From Paraburkholderia sp. Tr-20389 (GTDB lineage: Bacteria; Pseudomonadota; Gammaproteobacteria; Burkholderiales; Burkholderiaceae), in the NCBI RefSeq assembly GCF_017104565.1, contig NZ_JAAGPD010000028.1:78725-142724 (forward strand): 64,000 nt of DNA, given 5' to 3'. The notes below the pieces were generated by a model. The model searched no databases. It saw nothing but the letters and a program-made list of their open reading frames with translations, and had not been told where the DNA came from. Below are positions 7,206-16,128 of the stretch, piece by piece. Position numbers and translations under genes: made by a program. Position 1 is the first letter of the stretch. Each line of letters begins with the position of its first letter.

Positions 7206-8246
7206 ATGCCTATGAACTACCCGAACAAGGCGCGCGGTCGCTTTCGCACGATCTACATGCGCATGTGGGGCGACGAGAAGTTCCGCAAGCTCTCACCGAT
7301 CCCGGCGTGCGGACAGGGCCTGTGGGTGTATCTGCTCACAGGACCTCACACCGGGCCGATTCCCGGCATTTTCGAAAGCGGTCGCGCCGCGATGGCCGAA
7401 TCACTTGGCTGGACCTTCGAAGACTTCGATAAAGCCTTGGGGGAAGTCTTGTCGCAAGGCCTCTGCGAGGTGGACTGGGACGCGCGAATGGTATGGGTTC
7501 CGAAAGCTGTCGAGTACAACAAACCGCAGTCACCGAATGTCGTGCTGTCGTGGCTGGCCGAGTGGGAAAAGCTGCCCGAATGTGATCTCAAGTGGCGCGC
7601 GTGCGAAGCGCTCAGAGCCTTTATCTGCGGGCTAGGAGAAGGCTATAAGGAAGCCTTCGCGCAGGCTTTCGGGGAGACTAGGCATAAGCCTTCCCGAAAG
7701 ACTATCGGGAAGTCGCGCGCGCGTGGAGAACAGGAACAGGAACAGGAACAGGAACAGGAACAGGAACAGGAAGAGAGTCAAAACCATATGTCGACCTCGT
7801 CGCACGCGACGACGCTCGACCACGCGAACGGACACGACGAGATCGCCAAAATTTTTGCGTACTGGCAGGAGCGCATGCGCTCGCCACGCTCGGGTCTGAG
7901 CGACAAACGCAGGCGGCTGATCTCGACCGCGCTCAAGGCGCACAGTCCAGCCGACCTGTGCAGGGCCATTCGTGGCTGCTCCAAGGACGCATGGCATATG
8001 GGCACGAACGATCGCGGCAGGCCGTTCAACTCGATCGAACTGATCCTGCGCGACGAAAAGCACATCGATCAGTTCATGGCTTACGACGAGAACGCGCCGC
8101 TGCCGGTGCGCAATGCCGGCCCCGTCTCGCGGCAGGATCGACGCCGCAAGACTGCTGAGGCGTTCGGCTTCGTGCCGCATGCACCTGACGAGTCGATCGT
8201 TGATCTGCCACCGGAGGACGTCCATGTCGTCGACGTCAAGCACTGA
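7206..8246 (+). CDS. O-like replication initiator with EQ repeat linker
   Basis: The 346-residue protein has the organisation of phage replication (O-like) proteins. The N-terminal domain of about 110 residues looks winged-helix, with YMRMWGDEKFRKLSP and GLWVYLLTG motifs. A low-complexity charged linker follows, then a helical C-terminal domain (residues 212-290) with a WHMGTNDRGRPFNSIELILRDE signature also seen in DnaD/DnaB-like replisome adaptors. The linker (about residues 175-190) is seven Glu-Gln units encoded by seven CAGGAA repeats. The next gene overlaps by 23 nt and looks like a helicase-loader partner. It should bind the phage origin and recruit host helicase. The start at 7206 follows GGAG at 8 nt. 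Confidence 0.75.
   Translation: MPMNYPNKARGRFRTIYMRMWGDEKFRKLSPIPACGQGLWVYLLTGPHTGPIPGIFESGRAAMAESLGWTFEDFDKALGEVLSQGLCEVDWDARMVWVPKAVEYNKPQSPNVVLSWLAEWEKLPECDLKWRACEALRAFICGLGEGYKEAFAQAFGETRHKPSRKTIGKSRARGEQEQEQEQEQEQEQEESQNHMSTSSHATTLDHANGHDEIAKIFAYWQERMRSPRSGLSDKRRRLISTALKAHSPADLCRAIRGCSKDAWHMGTNDRGRPFNSIELILRDEKHIDQFMAYDENAPLPVRNAGPVSRQDRRRKTAEAFGFVPHAPDESIVDLPPEDVHVVDVKH
7731..7772 (+). repeat. (CAGGAA)7 in-frame hexanucleotide tandem repeat
   Basis: Seven perfect CAGGAA units inside the replication-initiator gene encode alternating Gln-Glu. Because the unit is 6 bp, gain or loss of units changes linker length but not frame. In lambda the origin iterons also lie within O; these units are short, so an origin function is speculative. 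Confidence 0.9.
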
Positions 8247-8754
8247 ATCGCGCGGCGCATGGCTGTGGCGAAAGATGATGCAGGTCTACGGCGCGCGTTT
8301 CCTCGACATGTGGGAAGGCGTCGACGTCGACGAGATGCAGGTGACGTGGACCGAGGGTCTGCGCGGCCTGTCGCGCGAAGCGATTCAGCGTGGCATCGCA
8401 GCGCTATTCCACGCAAAGCATCCGCCGACGCTGCCCGAGTTCATCGCGCTATGCGACCCGCCGTCGACCATGCACCAGCAGCATCCGCTCGTGCTCACAG
8501 CGGAGAACCGCACGTCGCCCGAGCAGGCACGCGAGCAGCTTGCAAAGGTGCGGGAGGTTGCGCAATCGATCCTGCGTGATCCGGGCGCGCCTTGCAACGG
8601 CATCGCGTGGGCACACCGACTGGTCGAGCGGGCCGAGCGCGGCGAGCACGTGACGCTGCAGCAGATCAACTGCGCGAAGGCCGCAATCGAGCTGTGGCAG
8701 ATCACCCACGGCACGATGCGCCACGAGCGCGAACCCGGCAGCGACGACGAATGA
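8224..8754 (+). CDS. P-like replication protein / helicase loader candidate
   Basis: A 176-residue helical protein immediately downstream of, and overlapping, the O-like gene. The N-terminal part (WRKMMQVYGARFLDMWEG, residues 12-29) followed by an HPPTLPEFIALC segment near residue 70 is the layout of lambda-P-like phage proteins that contact host replicative helicase. There is no Walker motif, so it is not a DnaC-type ATPase. The start at 8224 is chosen because upstream in-frame sequence lies wholly within the previous gene and is Arg-rich. Function is inferred from family appearance and gene order. Confidence 0.6.
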   Translation: MSSTSSTESRGAWLWRKMMQVYGARFLDMWEGVDVDEMQVTWTEGLRGLSREAIQRGIAALFHAKHPPTLPEFIALCDPPSTMHQQHPLVLTAENRTSPEQAREQLAKVREVAQSILRDPGAPCNGIAWAHRLVERAERGEHVTLQQINCAKAAIELWQITHGTMRHEREPGSDDE

Positions 8755-8765
8755 GGATGAGCACC

Positions 8766-9263
8766 ATGCGAATCGAGTTCACGATCTACGGGCAGCCCGC
8801 CTCGAAGGCGAACTCGCGGAAGATTGTTCCGCGCAAGATCCACAGCAAGACGACCGGCGAACTCGTCACGCGCCCCATGTCCATCAAGAGCGAAGCCGCG
8901 CGCGAATACGAAACGACCGTTCTCAAGCAGGTTCCACCGAAGGCCCGCCAGCGCCTCGAAGGTCCGGTGCGTGTCGCAATCCGTATCTGGTACGCGAGCG
9001 AGCGGCCCGATCTCGACGAGAGCGTGATCCTCGATTGCCTGCAGGACCGCTACGACTGGGTCAAACGTGGCACCGGCGAAAAAAAGGTGCTCGTGCATCG
9101 AGGCGTCTATCGCAATGACCGGCAGGTTCGGCAGAAGGTGATCCTGCATGGCATCGATCGCACGAACCCACGCGCTCATATCGTCGTCGAGCCGCTTCAC
9201 GCGCAGCAGATGCAACTGGCGCTGCTCGACTCCACTGACCCGTTTGCAATGATCGAAAAATGA
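8766..9263 (+). CDS. rusA: RusA-like Holliday junction resolvase
   Basis: The 165-residue protein begins with MRIEFTIYGQPASKANSRK, which matches the RusA N-terminal strand and basic loop. Residues 80-94 (RPDLDESVILDCLQD) carry the conserved DxD...LD catalytic arrangement (Asp82, Asp84, Asp90). RusA enzymes cut four-way junctions made during phage recombination and can debranch DNA before packaging. ATG 8766 is preferred (GAGG 9 nt upstream); an ATG at 8751 overlapping the previous stop is the alternative. Length is typical of phage RusA. Confidence 0.85.
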   Translation: MRIEFTIYGQPASKANSRKIVPRKIHSKTTGELVTRPMSIKSEAAREYETTVLKQVPPKARQRLEGPVRVAIRIWYASERPDLDESVILDCLQDRYDWVKRGTGEKKVLVHRGVYRNDRQVRQKVILHGIDRTNPRAHIVVEPLHAQQMQLALLDSTDPFAMIEK

Positions 9264-9484
9264 ATCGCAACCAGTTGAAGACCCGCGCGTTGCATGATCA
9301 CAAGCGCGCATCGCACCTCGCTCACGACAACGATCGTATGCGCGAGGCCCTCGCCACGATTGCCGACATGGCCGAGCACACCACCAGCGCGCTTACCATG
9401 ACCGATATCGCGCGCATCGCACGCTCGGCGCTCGTCGGTGGCCCGCCCGCAGACCCGACGCTTCAACATCCCAAAGGAGCGTGA
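9260..9484 (+). CDS. hypothetical small phage protein (74 aa)
   Basis: A 74-residue, His/Arg-rich, helical protein with no recognised family. Its ATG overlaps the RusA stop (ATGA), which indicates translational coupling in the rightward early operon. Residues 21-60 form an amphipathic helix pair (MREALATIADMAEHTTSAL). No function assigned. Confidence 0.6.
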   Translation: MNRNQLKTRALHDHKRASHLAHDNDRMREALATIADMAEHTTSALTMTDIARIARSALVGGPPADPTLQHPKGA

Positions 9485-9486
9485 AC

Positions 9487-9843
9487 ATGGGCTACGCCAT
9501 CCAGCATCAGATCGCCTTATCAACGATCACCTGCTGCTCGTGCGGTGTCGTGTTCGCCATGCCCGATCAGTTGAAGAACCAGCTTCGTCAAAGTGGTGAC
9601 TGGTTCTTCTGCCCGAATGGCCATCGCCAGCACTTCGCGCAGACCGAAGCCGATCGCTTGCGCGCACTGCTCGAACAGGCGAACCGGCGCAACACCGACC
9701 TCGTCGACGAGGTCGCGCGCGTGCAGCGCGAGAAGAAGCGCATCGAGCGGCGCGTGAATGCAGGCGTGTGTCCCTGCTGCAATCGCACGTTCGTCAATCT
9801 CGCGCGCCACATGGTCTCGAAGCACCAGGACGCGAAACCATGA
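9487..9843 (+). CDS. zinc-finger phage protein with CxxC and C2H2-like ends
   Basis: The 118-residue protein has two putative metal sites separated by a coiled-coil. The N-terminal part has a CCSCG pair plus FFCPNGH (about residues 16-48). A heptad-like helix spans about 55-92 (LRALLEQANRR...VQREKKRIERR). The C-terminal CPCCNRTFVNLARHMVSKH is a C2H2-type finger. AGGAG lies 8 nt before ATG 9487; the overlapping GTG at 9481 is too close to it. A nucleic-acid-binding or scaffold role is likely. Confidence 0.7.
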   Translation: MGYAIQHQIALSTITCCSCGVVFAMPDQLKNQLRQSGDWFFCPNGHRQHFAQTEADRLRALLEQANRRNTDLVDEVARVQREKKRIERRVNAGVCPCCNRTFVNLARHMVSKHQDAKP

Positions 9844-10061
9844 GCCACCGCTGCCGTTGGCCAGGATGCACGGCGATCGTCGGCAATGACCTGTGGGGCT
9901 GCAAACCTCACTGGCGTGCGCTGCCCGACAGCCTGCGAGCATGGATAGGTCGCTCGTATCGCTACGGCATGGATACCGATACGCACCCCACCGCCAGCTA
10001 CGTTCGCGCACATCGTGCGGCGATCGCTTTTGCCAGGGAGGTCGAACGTGGACGCCATTGA
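9840..10061 (+). CDS. small Cys/Trp-rich phage protein (73 aa)
   Basis: The 73-residue product begins CRWPGC...WGCKPHW, a Cys/His/Trp pattern that recurs in small proteins at the end of phage early operons. The Cys residues at about 5, 10 and 20 with His23 could form a zinc knuckle. The ATG at 9840 overlaps the upstream stop. The rest is helical with an Arg-rich end. Biochemical function unknown. Confidence 0.65.
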   Translation: MSHRCRWPGCTAIVGNDLWGCKPHWRALPDSLRAWIGRSYRYGMDTDTHPTASYVRAHRAAIAFAREVERGRH

Positions 10062-10446
10062 TCGCCTGCTGCTCGACTGGCACGAGTGGAACCTCGGATG
10101 GGAACTCGTTCCCGGCTATCCGCGTGATGCTGGCCTTGGGGGCTTCCAGAGCAGCAGGCAATGGATGGACCTTGACGACCTCAACGATGAAGTCGATCGG
10201 CGTATCATCGAAGGCCACGCCCGCGTGATCGATCCACTCGTGCTCGCGCTCGATGAGCGCCTGCGCGTCGCCGTCAACATTGCCATGCTCAACCTTGCTG
10301 CCGGTGTTGAGGTATGTCGCAACCCGCGCTGGCCAGCAACGCAGGATGCCGACTATCAGCGCGCGAAAGAGGTGCTCGAACCGCAGTTGATCCAGCGTGG
10401 CCTTCTTGATCCGGGTATATACGACATACAACATCCGGTCCGTTAG
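10048..10446 (+). CDS. last early-operon protein, function unknown (132 aa)
   Basis: A 132-residue helical protein starting at GTG 10048, with GGGAGG about 8 nt upstream and a 14-nt overlap with the previous gene. Features include an N-terminal LLLDWHEWNLGW motif and a C-terminal NPRWPATQDADYQRAKEVL segment. Its place at the end of the early operon and before the cargo and late genes is where Q-type late antiterminators usually sit, but no zinc-finger or other Q motif is visible, so that role is only a positional hypothesis. Confidence 0.6.
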   Translation: MDAIDRLLLDWHEWNLGWELVPGYPRDAGLGGFQSSRQWMDLDDLNDEVDRRIIEGHARVIDPLVLALDERLRVAVNIAMLNLAAGVEVCRNPRWPATQDADYQRAKEVLEPQLIQRGLLDPGIYDIQHPVR

Positions 10447-10463
10447 GATGTGATCTTTTTAGG

Positions 10464-12647
10464 CTAGCCAGCAGACCACGCGTCGTCGAGATAGAACCCA
10501 TCTGGATCTTTGCCTTCTCTGATCCGTTGCATGCCTTTTAGATATCGATTGATCGCAGCCCGTTGACGAACAGTCAGGTCGTTTCGGGCTTGCAGGGAGA
10601 GAATTCGAGGCTCAATTTCCTCCAGGTTCATCACCGCACCTAGCGTCGCCATCGAAAGATGGTAGGTTTCAGAGAACTTCTTCCCCGTCTGACTCGATCC
10701 CGTCCTTAGGAACTTTTCGAGCAGGAGTAACAAACGATCGTCATCGACTGCAGGTTGGAAAATAGCTCGCATTCGATCGGGATCTCCCCATACCTTCCAT
10801 CGATCAACGAGGTGATCCAACTCGCCCATAGACAACAGTTCTTCGAGAGAAGCTTGATTGAGTCTCGATCCGAGTTTGGCCGCAAGAGATTCCGGAAAGC
10901 CTTCCTCGAGATCAAGCAAACCCTTTGGCGCCTTTGCTGGATCTTTTTTTGCGTCTAGTGCTAGGTCAGCAAGAAACACGAGTCCCGTTAGGGCTGGCGA
11001 CTGTTCCGCGAGACTCATTAACAACTTCTGTCGATCTGACGATTCAATTCGCTCCAGCAGCGCGGTTATCAAAAAGATGATTCGCCAACGATTCGGAAAC
11101 GTAAGAAAGCCGCGCTCGTCGTCTCGACGTAGCAAGACGTCCGATACAGAGATGAGGGCAGTGATCAACTTGGATGCTTGCGCTGCATCGAGGTCGTCAA
11201 AATCATGGAGACGATCGATTAGATCTCGAGCCTTCGAATGGCCGTCAGGAAAGATAAAATCTTTCGAGTCTCGTAGCAAAGCAGCCATCTCTTCCGAAGT
11301 ATCACTGTTCACAAGACGTTCCAGTTCGGCTCGCGTGACATGTCCCTGTGGGACGCCAAACTGAAAATACACGTCGAAGCATTCAGGACTGCACGGTCGA
11401 AGCTCTTTTCTCCACTCTTCTTCTCGTCCTCCTGACGATGTCCAAGAATCACGAAGTATTTGGTTTACTTTGGGAAATAGCCTGCCCACCAACGACACGA
11501 CCCTCTCCCTTTTTTCTTCGGGCAAAGACTGCTTCCATTTCTCGAAGCTCTTCTTCTCCGCATCCTTCCGATAATCGACGTTCGTCGGACGCCCGCAAAA
11601 GAATTCTTTACCATCTCGAATACTTGCATAAGCCGAGGGTTCAAATAAACGCAGAAACTCCAGCGCGATCAGATCTACAGGATTAACCTCACCAGCGAGC
11701 GGCGGGTACACAACCGAAATCGCGTTTAGGACACGGACGATATCCCTAGGCTTCTCGATGCATCTGTCGAGCCCGTTGGAAAACACCTCTACCCAGCGGC
11801 TCTGATCAAATGGAAACGGCATAGGTCGCGATTCGAGAATCGCGTCGAGACCCTTGAACAGTTTGAGCTGCAATCTACCTTTGTCGACAGCGGGCAAATG
11901 AAATGGGGCTTGGATGATTTTTTCAAGGTACGCTTCACCGTTCATTTTCAGCGAGGAGCTTAATGCGTCGGCGACCTCATCGCGATCGAAGAAAAGAACA
12001 TAGACGACCTCTGGAAAATCGGCCAGTGCCTTGATCGCGCGGAACAGATCTCTTGCCTCGTCCGGTGTGAGTCGATCAATGTCATCTACAAAAAAAACAA
12101 AGCGCTTGCCGCTTGCCTTCAAAGCGGCAGCGACTTTCTTTTTTACCTGCGGCACGCCCGTCTTTTCGGTCAAAAACTTCAGTCCTGGAATTTTTCCAAG
12201 CGCCCACGACAAGGGACCTTTTATCCATGACGTCCCGGAGTAATCTGCGGCAACCGAAGCGATCTGCTTGGAGTACGTCGCGACAAGTTTGGCAAGCGTA
12301 CGAACATGCTTCAGTCTGTCCGGTAACTGCGCGGAGAACTGCTCAAGAAGCTGCGTGGCAATCTGCTCCCGACCTTCGAACCACCAAGGGTTGAAATCTA
12401 TCAAGATTGGCCGAGCGCTCTCCGGCAACTCTTTAAGGTCATGCTTGATAAAGTTCATGAGGCTAGACTTTCCACTGCCCCACTTCCCATGAACGGCTAG
12501 AACTAACCCTTGCGGATTGCTGTTTTCGACTATGGCCTTACCGAGCTGGGAAGCGAACGGCGCGTACCCAAATTCATCACTTGCGGGGTCAATTAGCGGC
12601 AGATCCGATCCCAAGTCCCAGTTGTTTGTGGCGGTCGCTTCAACCAT
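10464..12647 (-). CDS. KAP-family P-loop NTPase (candidate phage-exclusion protein)
   Basis: The 727-residue protein is a KAP-type P-loop NTPase. Walker A is GKWGSGKSS (residues 54-62) after a hydrophobic strand. ILIDFNPWWFEGREQ (81-95) is the typical KAP region after the first helix. Walker B is FVFFVDDIDRL (183-193). KAP NTPases include F-plasmid PifA, which blocks T7, and many act at the membrane in defence. No clear TM helix pair is seen between the Walker motifs, so this one may be peripheral. The start at 12647 follows AAGGA by 9 nt. It is transcribed against the phage operons, next to a HEPN-like gene on the same strand, and is noticeably more AT-rich in codon use than neighbouring phage genes. 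All this points to an acquired cargo module. Confidence 0.85.
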   Translation of the reverse strand: MVEATATNNWDLGSDLPLIDPASDEFGYAPFASQLGKAIVENSNPQGLVLAVHGKWGSGKSSLMNFIKHDLKELPESARPILIDFNPWWFEGREQIATQLLEQFSAQLPDRLKHVRTLAKLVATYSKQIASVAADYSGTSWIKGPLSWALGKIPGLKFLTEKTGVPQVKKKVAAALKASGKRFVFFVDDIDRLTPDEARDLFRAIKALADFPEVVYVLFFDRDEVADALSSSLKMNGEAYLEKIIQAPFHLPAVDKGRLQLKLFKGLDAILESRPMPFPFDQSRWVEVFSNGLDRCIEKPRDIVRVLNAISVVYPPLAGEVNPVDLIALEFLRLFEPSAYASIRDGKEFFCGRPTNVDYRKDAEKKSFEKWKQSLPEEKRERVVSLVGRLFPKVNQILRDSWTSSGGREEEWRKELRPCSPECFDVYFQFGVPQGHVTRAELERLVNSDTSEEMAALLRDSKDFIFPDGHSKARDLIDRLHDFDDLDAAQASKLITALISVSDVLLRRDDERGFLTFPNRWRIIFLITALLERIESSDRQKLLMSLAEQSPALTGLVFLADLALDAKKDPAKAPKGLLDLEEGFPESLAAKLGSRLNQASLEELLSMGELDHLVDRWKVWGDPDRMRAIFQPAVDDDRLLLLLEKFLRTGSSQTGKKFSETYHLSMATLGAVMNLEEIEPRILSLQARNDLTVRQRAAINRYLKGMQRIREGKDPDGFYLDDAWSAG

Positions 12648-12863
12648 CAAAGCACATCCTTTTAGTTGACTTATGTTCACTCAGGTGGCCGCGGTCGTGG
12701 GCCACAAACGGCATCCCGGTGTCGTAGCCGCCAATATCTTCAAGTTTTCGTACGCTCGGCCATCATCGACACCGCCCATAACATCCGCGCGCGAACTAGT
12801 TGTACAGCGATCGCTGTCAAATAAGCCAATCAGCGCGCGGAGGCTGGACGTACAAGGTTGCCT
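12648..12863. other. short spacer between KAP and HEPN-like genes
   Basis: About 215 bp without a supported gene. It would hold the promoter for the KAP NTPase if the two leftward genes are not co-transcribed. I see no clear -35/-10 pair or hairpin. Confidence 0.3.
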
Positions 12864-14219
12864 CTACGAACTGACAGAACTACTGCCCTCTGCGCCCTTT
12901 TTGTGACGCAGCTTTCTGAAGAGTTCTGCAAAATCAATCTCTTCGCAAGACTCACGAGCTATCCTCAAATCTTCCAACTCTTGCGCATAAACGCCGCGGA
13001 AATCGCTCAGCAGATCACCTTGTCCTAAAACGGAAAGCGCGCGCTCAACGAGGTCGGGCCGATCAGAGACGCGCCTTGCTAGATAATCGGGTGCTCGTTC
13101 GAGATCGAACTGAATAGCAGCATCCTCGTCGGTCGGTCGAGGTATCAAGAATGACTCGAACTGCTCCGGATAGACGGTAGGCGAACCGACCTGCAAGAGC
13201 CCAAAGACTGCTGAACGTTCCTCGAGATCCAGGGACGCCAAGGCGCCCTGAGATCCGGTCGAGGCGCTATGCAGGCGCACAAAGGTGTCCCGCTTTAGAG
13301 CGTCGATCGGGATAGACTTGCCGATAAAGCGGGCGAGTGCTCTTTTTTCCTGAATGATGTCGCAAGCTTTTTGAAAGTCCCTGGACAAAAGTTGGTAGGA
13401 GCTGCGAATATTCGTTCTGGCCTCATCAAACGAAGGACTTCCCCATTGATCGCGAGGCGGCAACAGCTTTGCGATCTCCACAAGCTGATCGCGATTCAGC
13501 TTGCTTGTAAAGCTGCCCATAGAATATTCAACGACCAGAGCGTTGAGGCGCAGCTGTAGCTCCTCAAGTAGTGCGCACACTTCTGCGTATCCTTCCGCGA
13601 AGTACTGGAGATTTATATGAGATGTACCGCTTAAATGAGCACTTGAATCTTCGGCATTCGACGCATACCTGAATGTTTGTCCAGATCTGTCAATTTGATC
13701 TATATCAATGACGTACGGCTTTAGGTTTTTCACGAGTACACTAAGCCTCGGATCTGCGGTTTTTTCGCAGATTGCGTCGAGGTTCGACCATACGTCAAGT
13801 ACGCTATGCGTGAGTTCGTTTTGACGCGGCTCTGATAGGCCGTGCGAGTCGTTCGGCGATCGCATCTTGAAGATTCTCCAAGCCCGTGGAACGGCTCGCT
13901 TCAGTGCCAGTTCTACATGATGTCGGGCGGAATAGCAGATCGGATAGACGAGAGTATCGATTAGCAGGTCTGATCCCCAATTCTCGTCAGCTGCGGCTGG
14001 TTTATCCACGTTCAAGAGCCTCAGCATCAATTCGGCAGCAGCCTTAAACCCTTCGGCGTATCCATATGAGTTATCTGAAGACCCAGTGTTGCTGCCAACG
14101 CATGCGTTGAGATGCCAGTTGTCACCAGGGCTCATATAGCCTTTGATCAATTTGTTGCTTATGTTCGTGCTAACGGACGATGTGCTCGAAGTGTTGTCCA
14201 TATCTATATATCCAGGCAT
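12864..14219 (-). CDS. HEPN-like helical protein of putative defence pair
   Basis: A soluble, mostly helical protein of about 450 residues, whose best-conserved-looking segment is IDTLVYPICYSARHHVELALKRAV (about residues 88-111). The R-x(n)-H-x-x-E-L-x-L-K pattern, preceded by a YPI.Y stretch, resembles HEPN-like proteins found in conflict systems, where Arg/His residues of an RX4-6H motif cut RNA. Here the spacing is RHH, so catalysis is uncertain. The start is uncertain: 14219 and 14201 are both plausible and neither has a strong ribosome-binding site. It lies upstream of, and on the same strand as, the KAP NTPase, as an effector/sensor pair would. Low-GC codon use also differs from the phage backbone. 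The C-terminal half shows no recognised motif. Confidence 0.6.
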   Translation of the reverse strand: MPGYIDMDNTSSTSSVSTNISNKLIKGYMSPGDNWHLNACVGSNTGSSDNSYGYAEGFKAAAELMLRLLNVDKPAAADENWGSDLLIDTLVYPICYSARHHVELALKRAVPRAWRIFKMRSPNDSHGLSEPRQNELTHSVLDVWSNLDAICEKTADPRLSVLVKNLKPYVIDIDQIDRSGQTFRYASNAEDSSAHLSGTSHINLQYFAEGYAEVCALLEELQLRLNALVVEYSMGSFTSKLNRDQLVEIAKLLPPRDQWGSPSFDEARTNIRSSYQLLSRDFQKACDIIQEKRALARFIGKSIPIDALKRDTFVRLHSASTGSQGALASLDLEERSAVFGLLQVGSPTVYPEQFESFLIPRPTDEDAAIQFDLERAPDYLARRVSDRPDLVERALSVLGQGDLLSDFRGVYAQELEDLRIARESCEEIDFAELFRKLRHKKGAEGSSSVSS

Positions 14220-14727
14220 GAAAGCATTGTGGTGAATAACACAGGGAAAGACGACGCTTTCCCGCACGTTTTTTTCGACTACCGGATTGTAGCTATTTCG
14301 CCACTACAACTCAGTGCAGTGATGCAAGCACTGGCGACCCACGAAACGGGTTGTGCTTCCTCGATTTTTGTGCTCTATCGTCCTCGATGACGTCTCGCTC
14401 GTCCGCAAAACTCGACGGCCCGCTCAGGTAACTGCTGCGCCTTTCACTTCCCTCCCCGCAGCCGCAACCGACTCGGCGTCACTGTCATGTGACTGCCCAG
14501 CGCCACACACAGTCCGGATACGGGGAAAGGGTTTGGATCTCTCCTTAGCAGTTCGATGACGCGACTCAATGCTTTGTTGGTCACCCCACACAACAAGCGC
14601 GTGAAACTTGTCAAAACCGCTGAACGCGTATATCGACTGGAATAGCAAACAGCATTCGAGGCGATCGCTGTTAAGGCGCTCAGATCCCGAGTGCGCACAT
14701 ACCAAGTCAATAACGACGGAACCCGCC
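14220..14727. other. moron spacer with repeat element copy A
   Basis: No supported gene in about 500 bp. It contains copy A of the repeated hairpin element (14389-14443), roughly 165 bp before the leftward gene start, and the upstream region of the lipoprotein gene. TTGTCA near 14607 with a TATATC 15 bp later is a weak promoter-like pair. Confidence 0.4.
14389..14443 (+). repeat. recurring terminator-hairpin element, copy A (degenerate)
   Basis: It shares with copies B and C a GACGTYTCGCTCGTCC box (14389-14404) and, about 20 nt later, the nested palindrome CAGGTAACTG (14425-14434). Its outer stem is imperfect and the T run is broken, so terminator activity may be reduced. Confidence 0.7.
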
Positions 14728-15966
14728 ATGATGAGAATTGCTTTGGCTGCGCCGATTGTCGTACTTTTACACGCCTGTACATCCACCGATCCTGGTAGCG
14801 CAGCAGGAATCGATTATCATTTCCCAAGGACCGATGTCAAAGTCACACTCGGCGTCGATGTGACCCAATGCGACCCGAAGGTCGAAGTCGAACTATCGCT
14901 TAAGGCTGATGCCGTGGCGAGCGCTGACACAACATCGAGGCACCGCATCGATGGTGCTCAATTATTGTCTAGCGTGACAAAGCGCGGGCTCACCATCGAT
15001 GTCGATGACAACGGCGTCATCTCATCCGTCAACATGACGGCGACGGATCAGGGTACGGTCATCTTAGGCAGCGCGGTCAAATTGATTAGTACGGTGGTCG
15101 GTGGGGTCACGTTATTCGATCTAAATACTGGCAACGTGAAATTCACGTGCAAGACAGATACACGTAGTGCCCTGCAACAGCTCCAACATGCGAAGCGGGA
15201 GCTCGCTGATGTCAAACAAGCTTCGTTGACTAGCGGAAAGGGACAGTCGGCCATCGACACACAGAAGAAGATCAATGCTCTTGCTTCAATGATTGCTAGC
15301 CTGAAGGAGGCGCTTCACCGCGACTTGACTGCTACCGTTGACCCAAAGGTCGTCGCCGACAAAGGAACCTATGATGTTCCGTTCGGCTTCAAACCACTCG
15401 ATGAACTACTCGACCCTGAGCCAATGAATAACATGGCCGCCATCCTGAATGATACGGATGCGCAAACGGAAGTCGCTCATAGCTTCGGCATAGAGGCAAG
15501 CCTCGCTAGTCCACCCGCATCGATCACCGATAGCACGATAGCAGGAAATTGCGATCAATCAATTTGGATGCCCGACGCTGTTCCCGTGACCATGAAGTTC
15601 ACTTCGTCGATGAAGGATCGGAAAGTCGAGAAGGAGGTTTCGGTTGACCTTTATGCCAGCCAGCTATCGCCGAAAGGCCGTCCGCTTTGCATCTCCGCTG
15701 GCTTCGGCGAGAACCGGGTCGTCGGTCTAAAGTTAGATAAGTTCGGCAGAGTCACAGAATTCACATGGACTTCAGACGCGCGAGCTGCCAACGTCGCCGC
15801 GGCGTTCGCCGGCGCCGCACCGGATGCGACAAGCGCATATAAATCCATCCGCGACGCGGGCATTAGTAAGGACAAGGCAGAACTGGACAAGCTGACGACG
15901 GAACAAGCGCTGCGCAAGGCAAGACAATGCCAAGCAATTCTTGATGCGGGTGGAACATCGTGTTAG
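14728..15966 (+). CDS. predicted outer-membrane lipoprotein, cargo gene
   Basis: The product (about 412 aa) starts with a type II signal: a basic/hydrophobic MMRIALAAPIVVLLHAC with Cys as the acylation site, so it should be a periplasm-facing lipoprotein. The mature part is beta-rich (VKVTLGVDVTQCDPKVEVEL) with a central helical stretch (residues 140-205) and three further cysteines. I do not recognise a family. It stands alone between two copies of the hairpin element, in its own orientation: the classic moron layout. Phage lipoproteins often block phage adsorption or DNA entry, so superinfection exclusion is a reasonable hypothesis. Confidence 0.7.
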   Translation: MMRIALAAPIVVLLHACTSTDPGSAAGIDYHFPRTDVKVTLGVDVTQCDPKVEVELSLKADAVASADTTSRHRIDGAQLLSSVTKRGLTIDVDDNGVISSVNMTATDQGTVILGSAVKLISTVVGGVTLFDLNTGNVKFTCKTDTRSALQQLQHAKRELADVKQASLTSGKGQSAIDTQKKINALASMIASLKEALHRDLTATVDPKVVADKGTYDVPFGFKPLDELLDPEPMNNMAAILNDTDAQTEVAHSFGIEASLASPPASITDSTIAGNCDQSIWMPDAVPVTMKFTSSMKDRKVEKEVSVDLYASQLSPKGRPLCISAGFGENRVVGLKLDKFGRVTEFTWTSDARAANVAAAFAGAAPDATSAYKSIRDAGISKDKAELDKLTTEQALRKARQCQAILDAGGTSC

Positions 15967-16057
15967 CGAATGAGCCATTTCCCTTGTGCTTGCGTTTTTC
16001 AGCATTCTGGTATTGAATCCATCTAGAGGACGTTTCGCTCGTCCAAAGGATTCAAGA

Positions 16058-16093
16058 GGCTCGGTCAGGTAACTGTCCGGGCCTTTTGTTTTT
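16058..16093 (+). terminator. intrinsic terminator, repeat copy B
   Basis: Stem GGCTCGG/CCGGGCC (16058-16064 with 16077-16083, one G-U pair) encloses an inner CAG/CTG stem with a GTAA loop, followed by TTTTGTTTTT. It terminates transcription after the lipoprotein gene. Confidence 0.8.
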
Positions 16094-16128
16094 GCATCTC
16101 GCCGCGCCCTACTACCCGATCGTAGACC

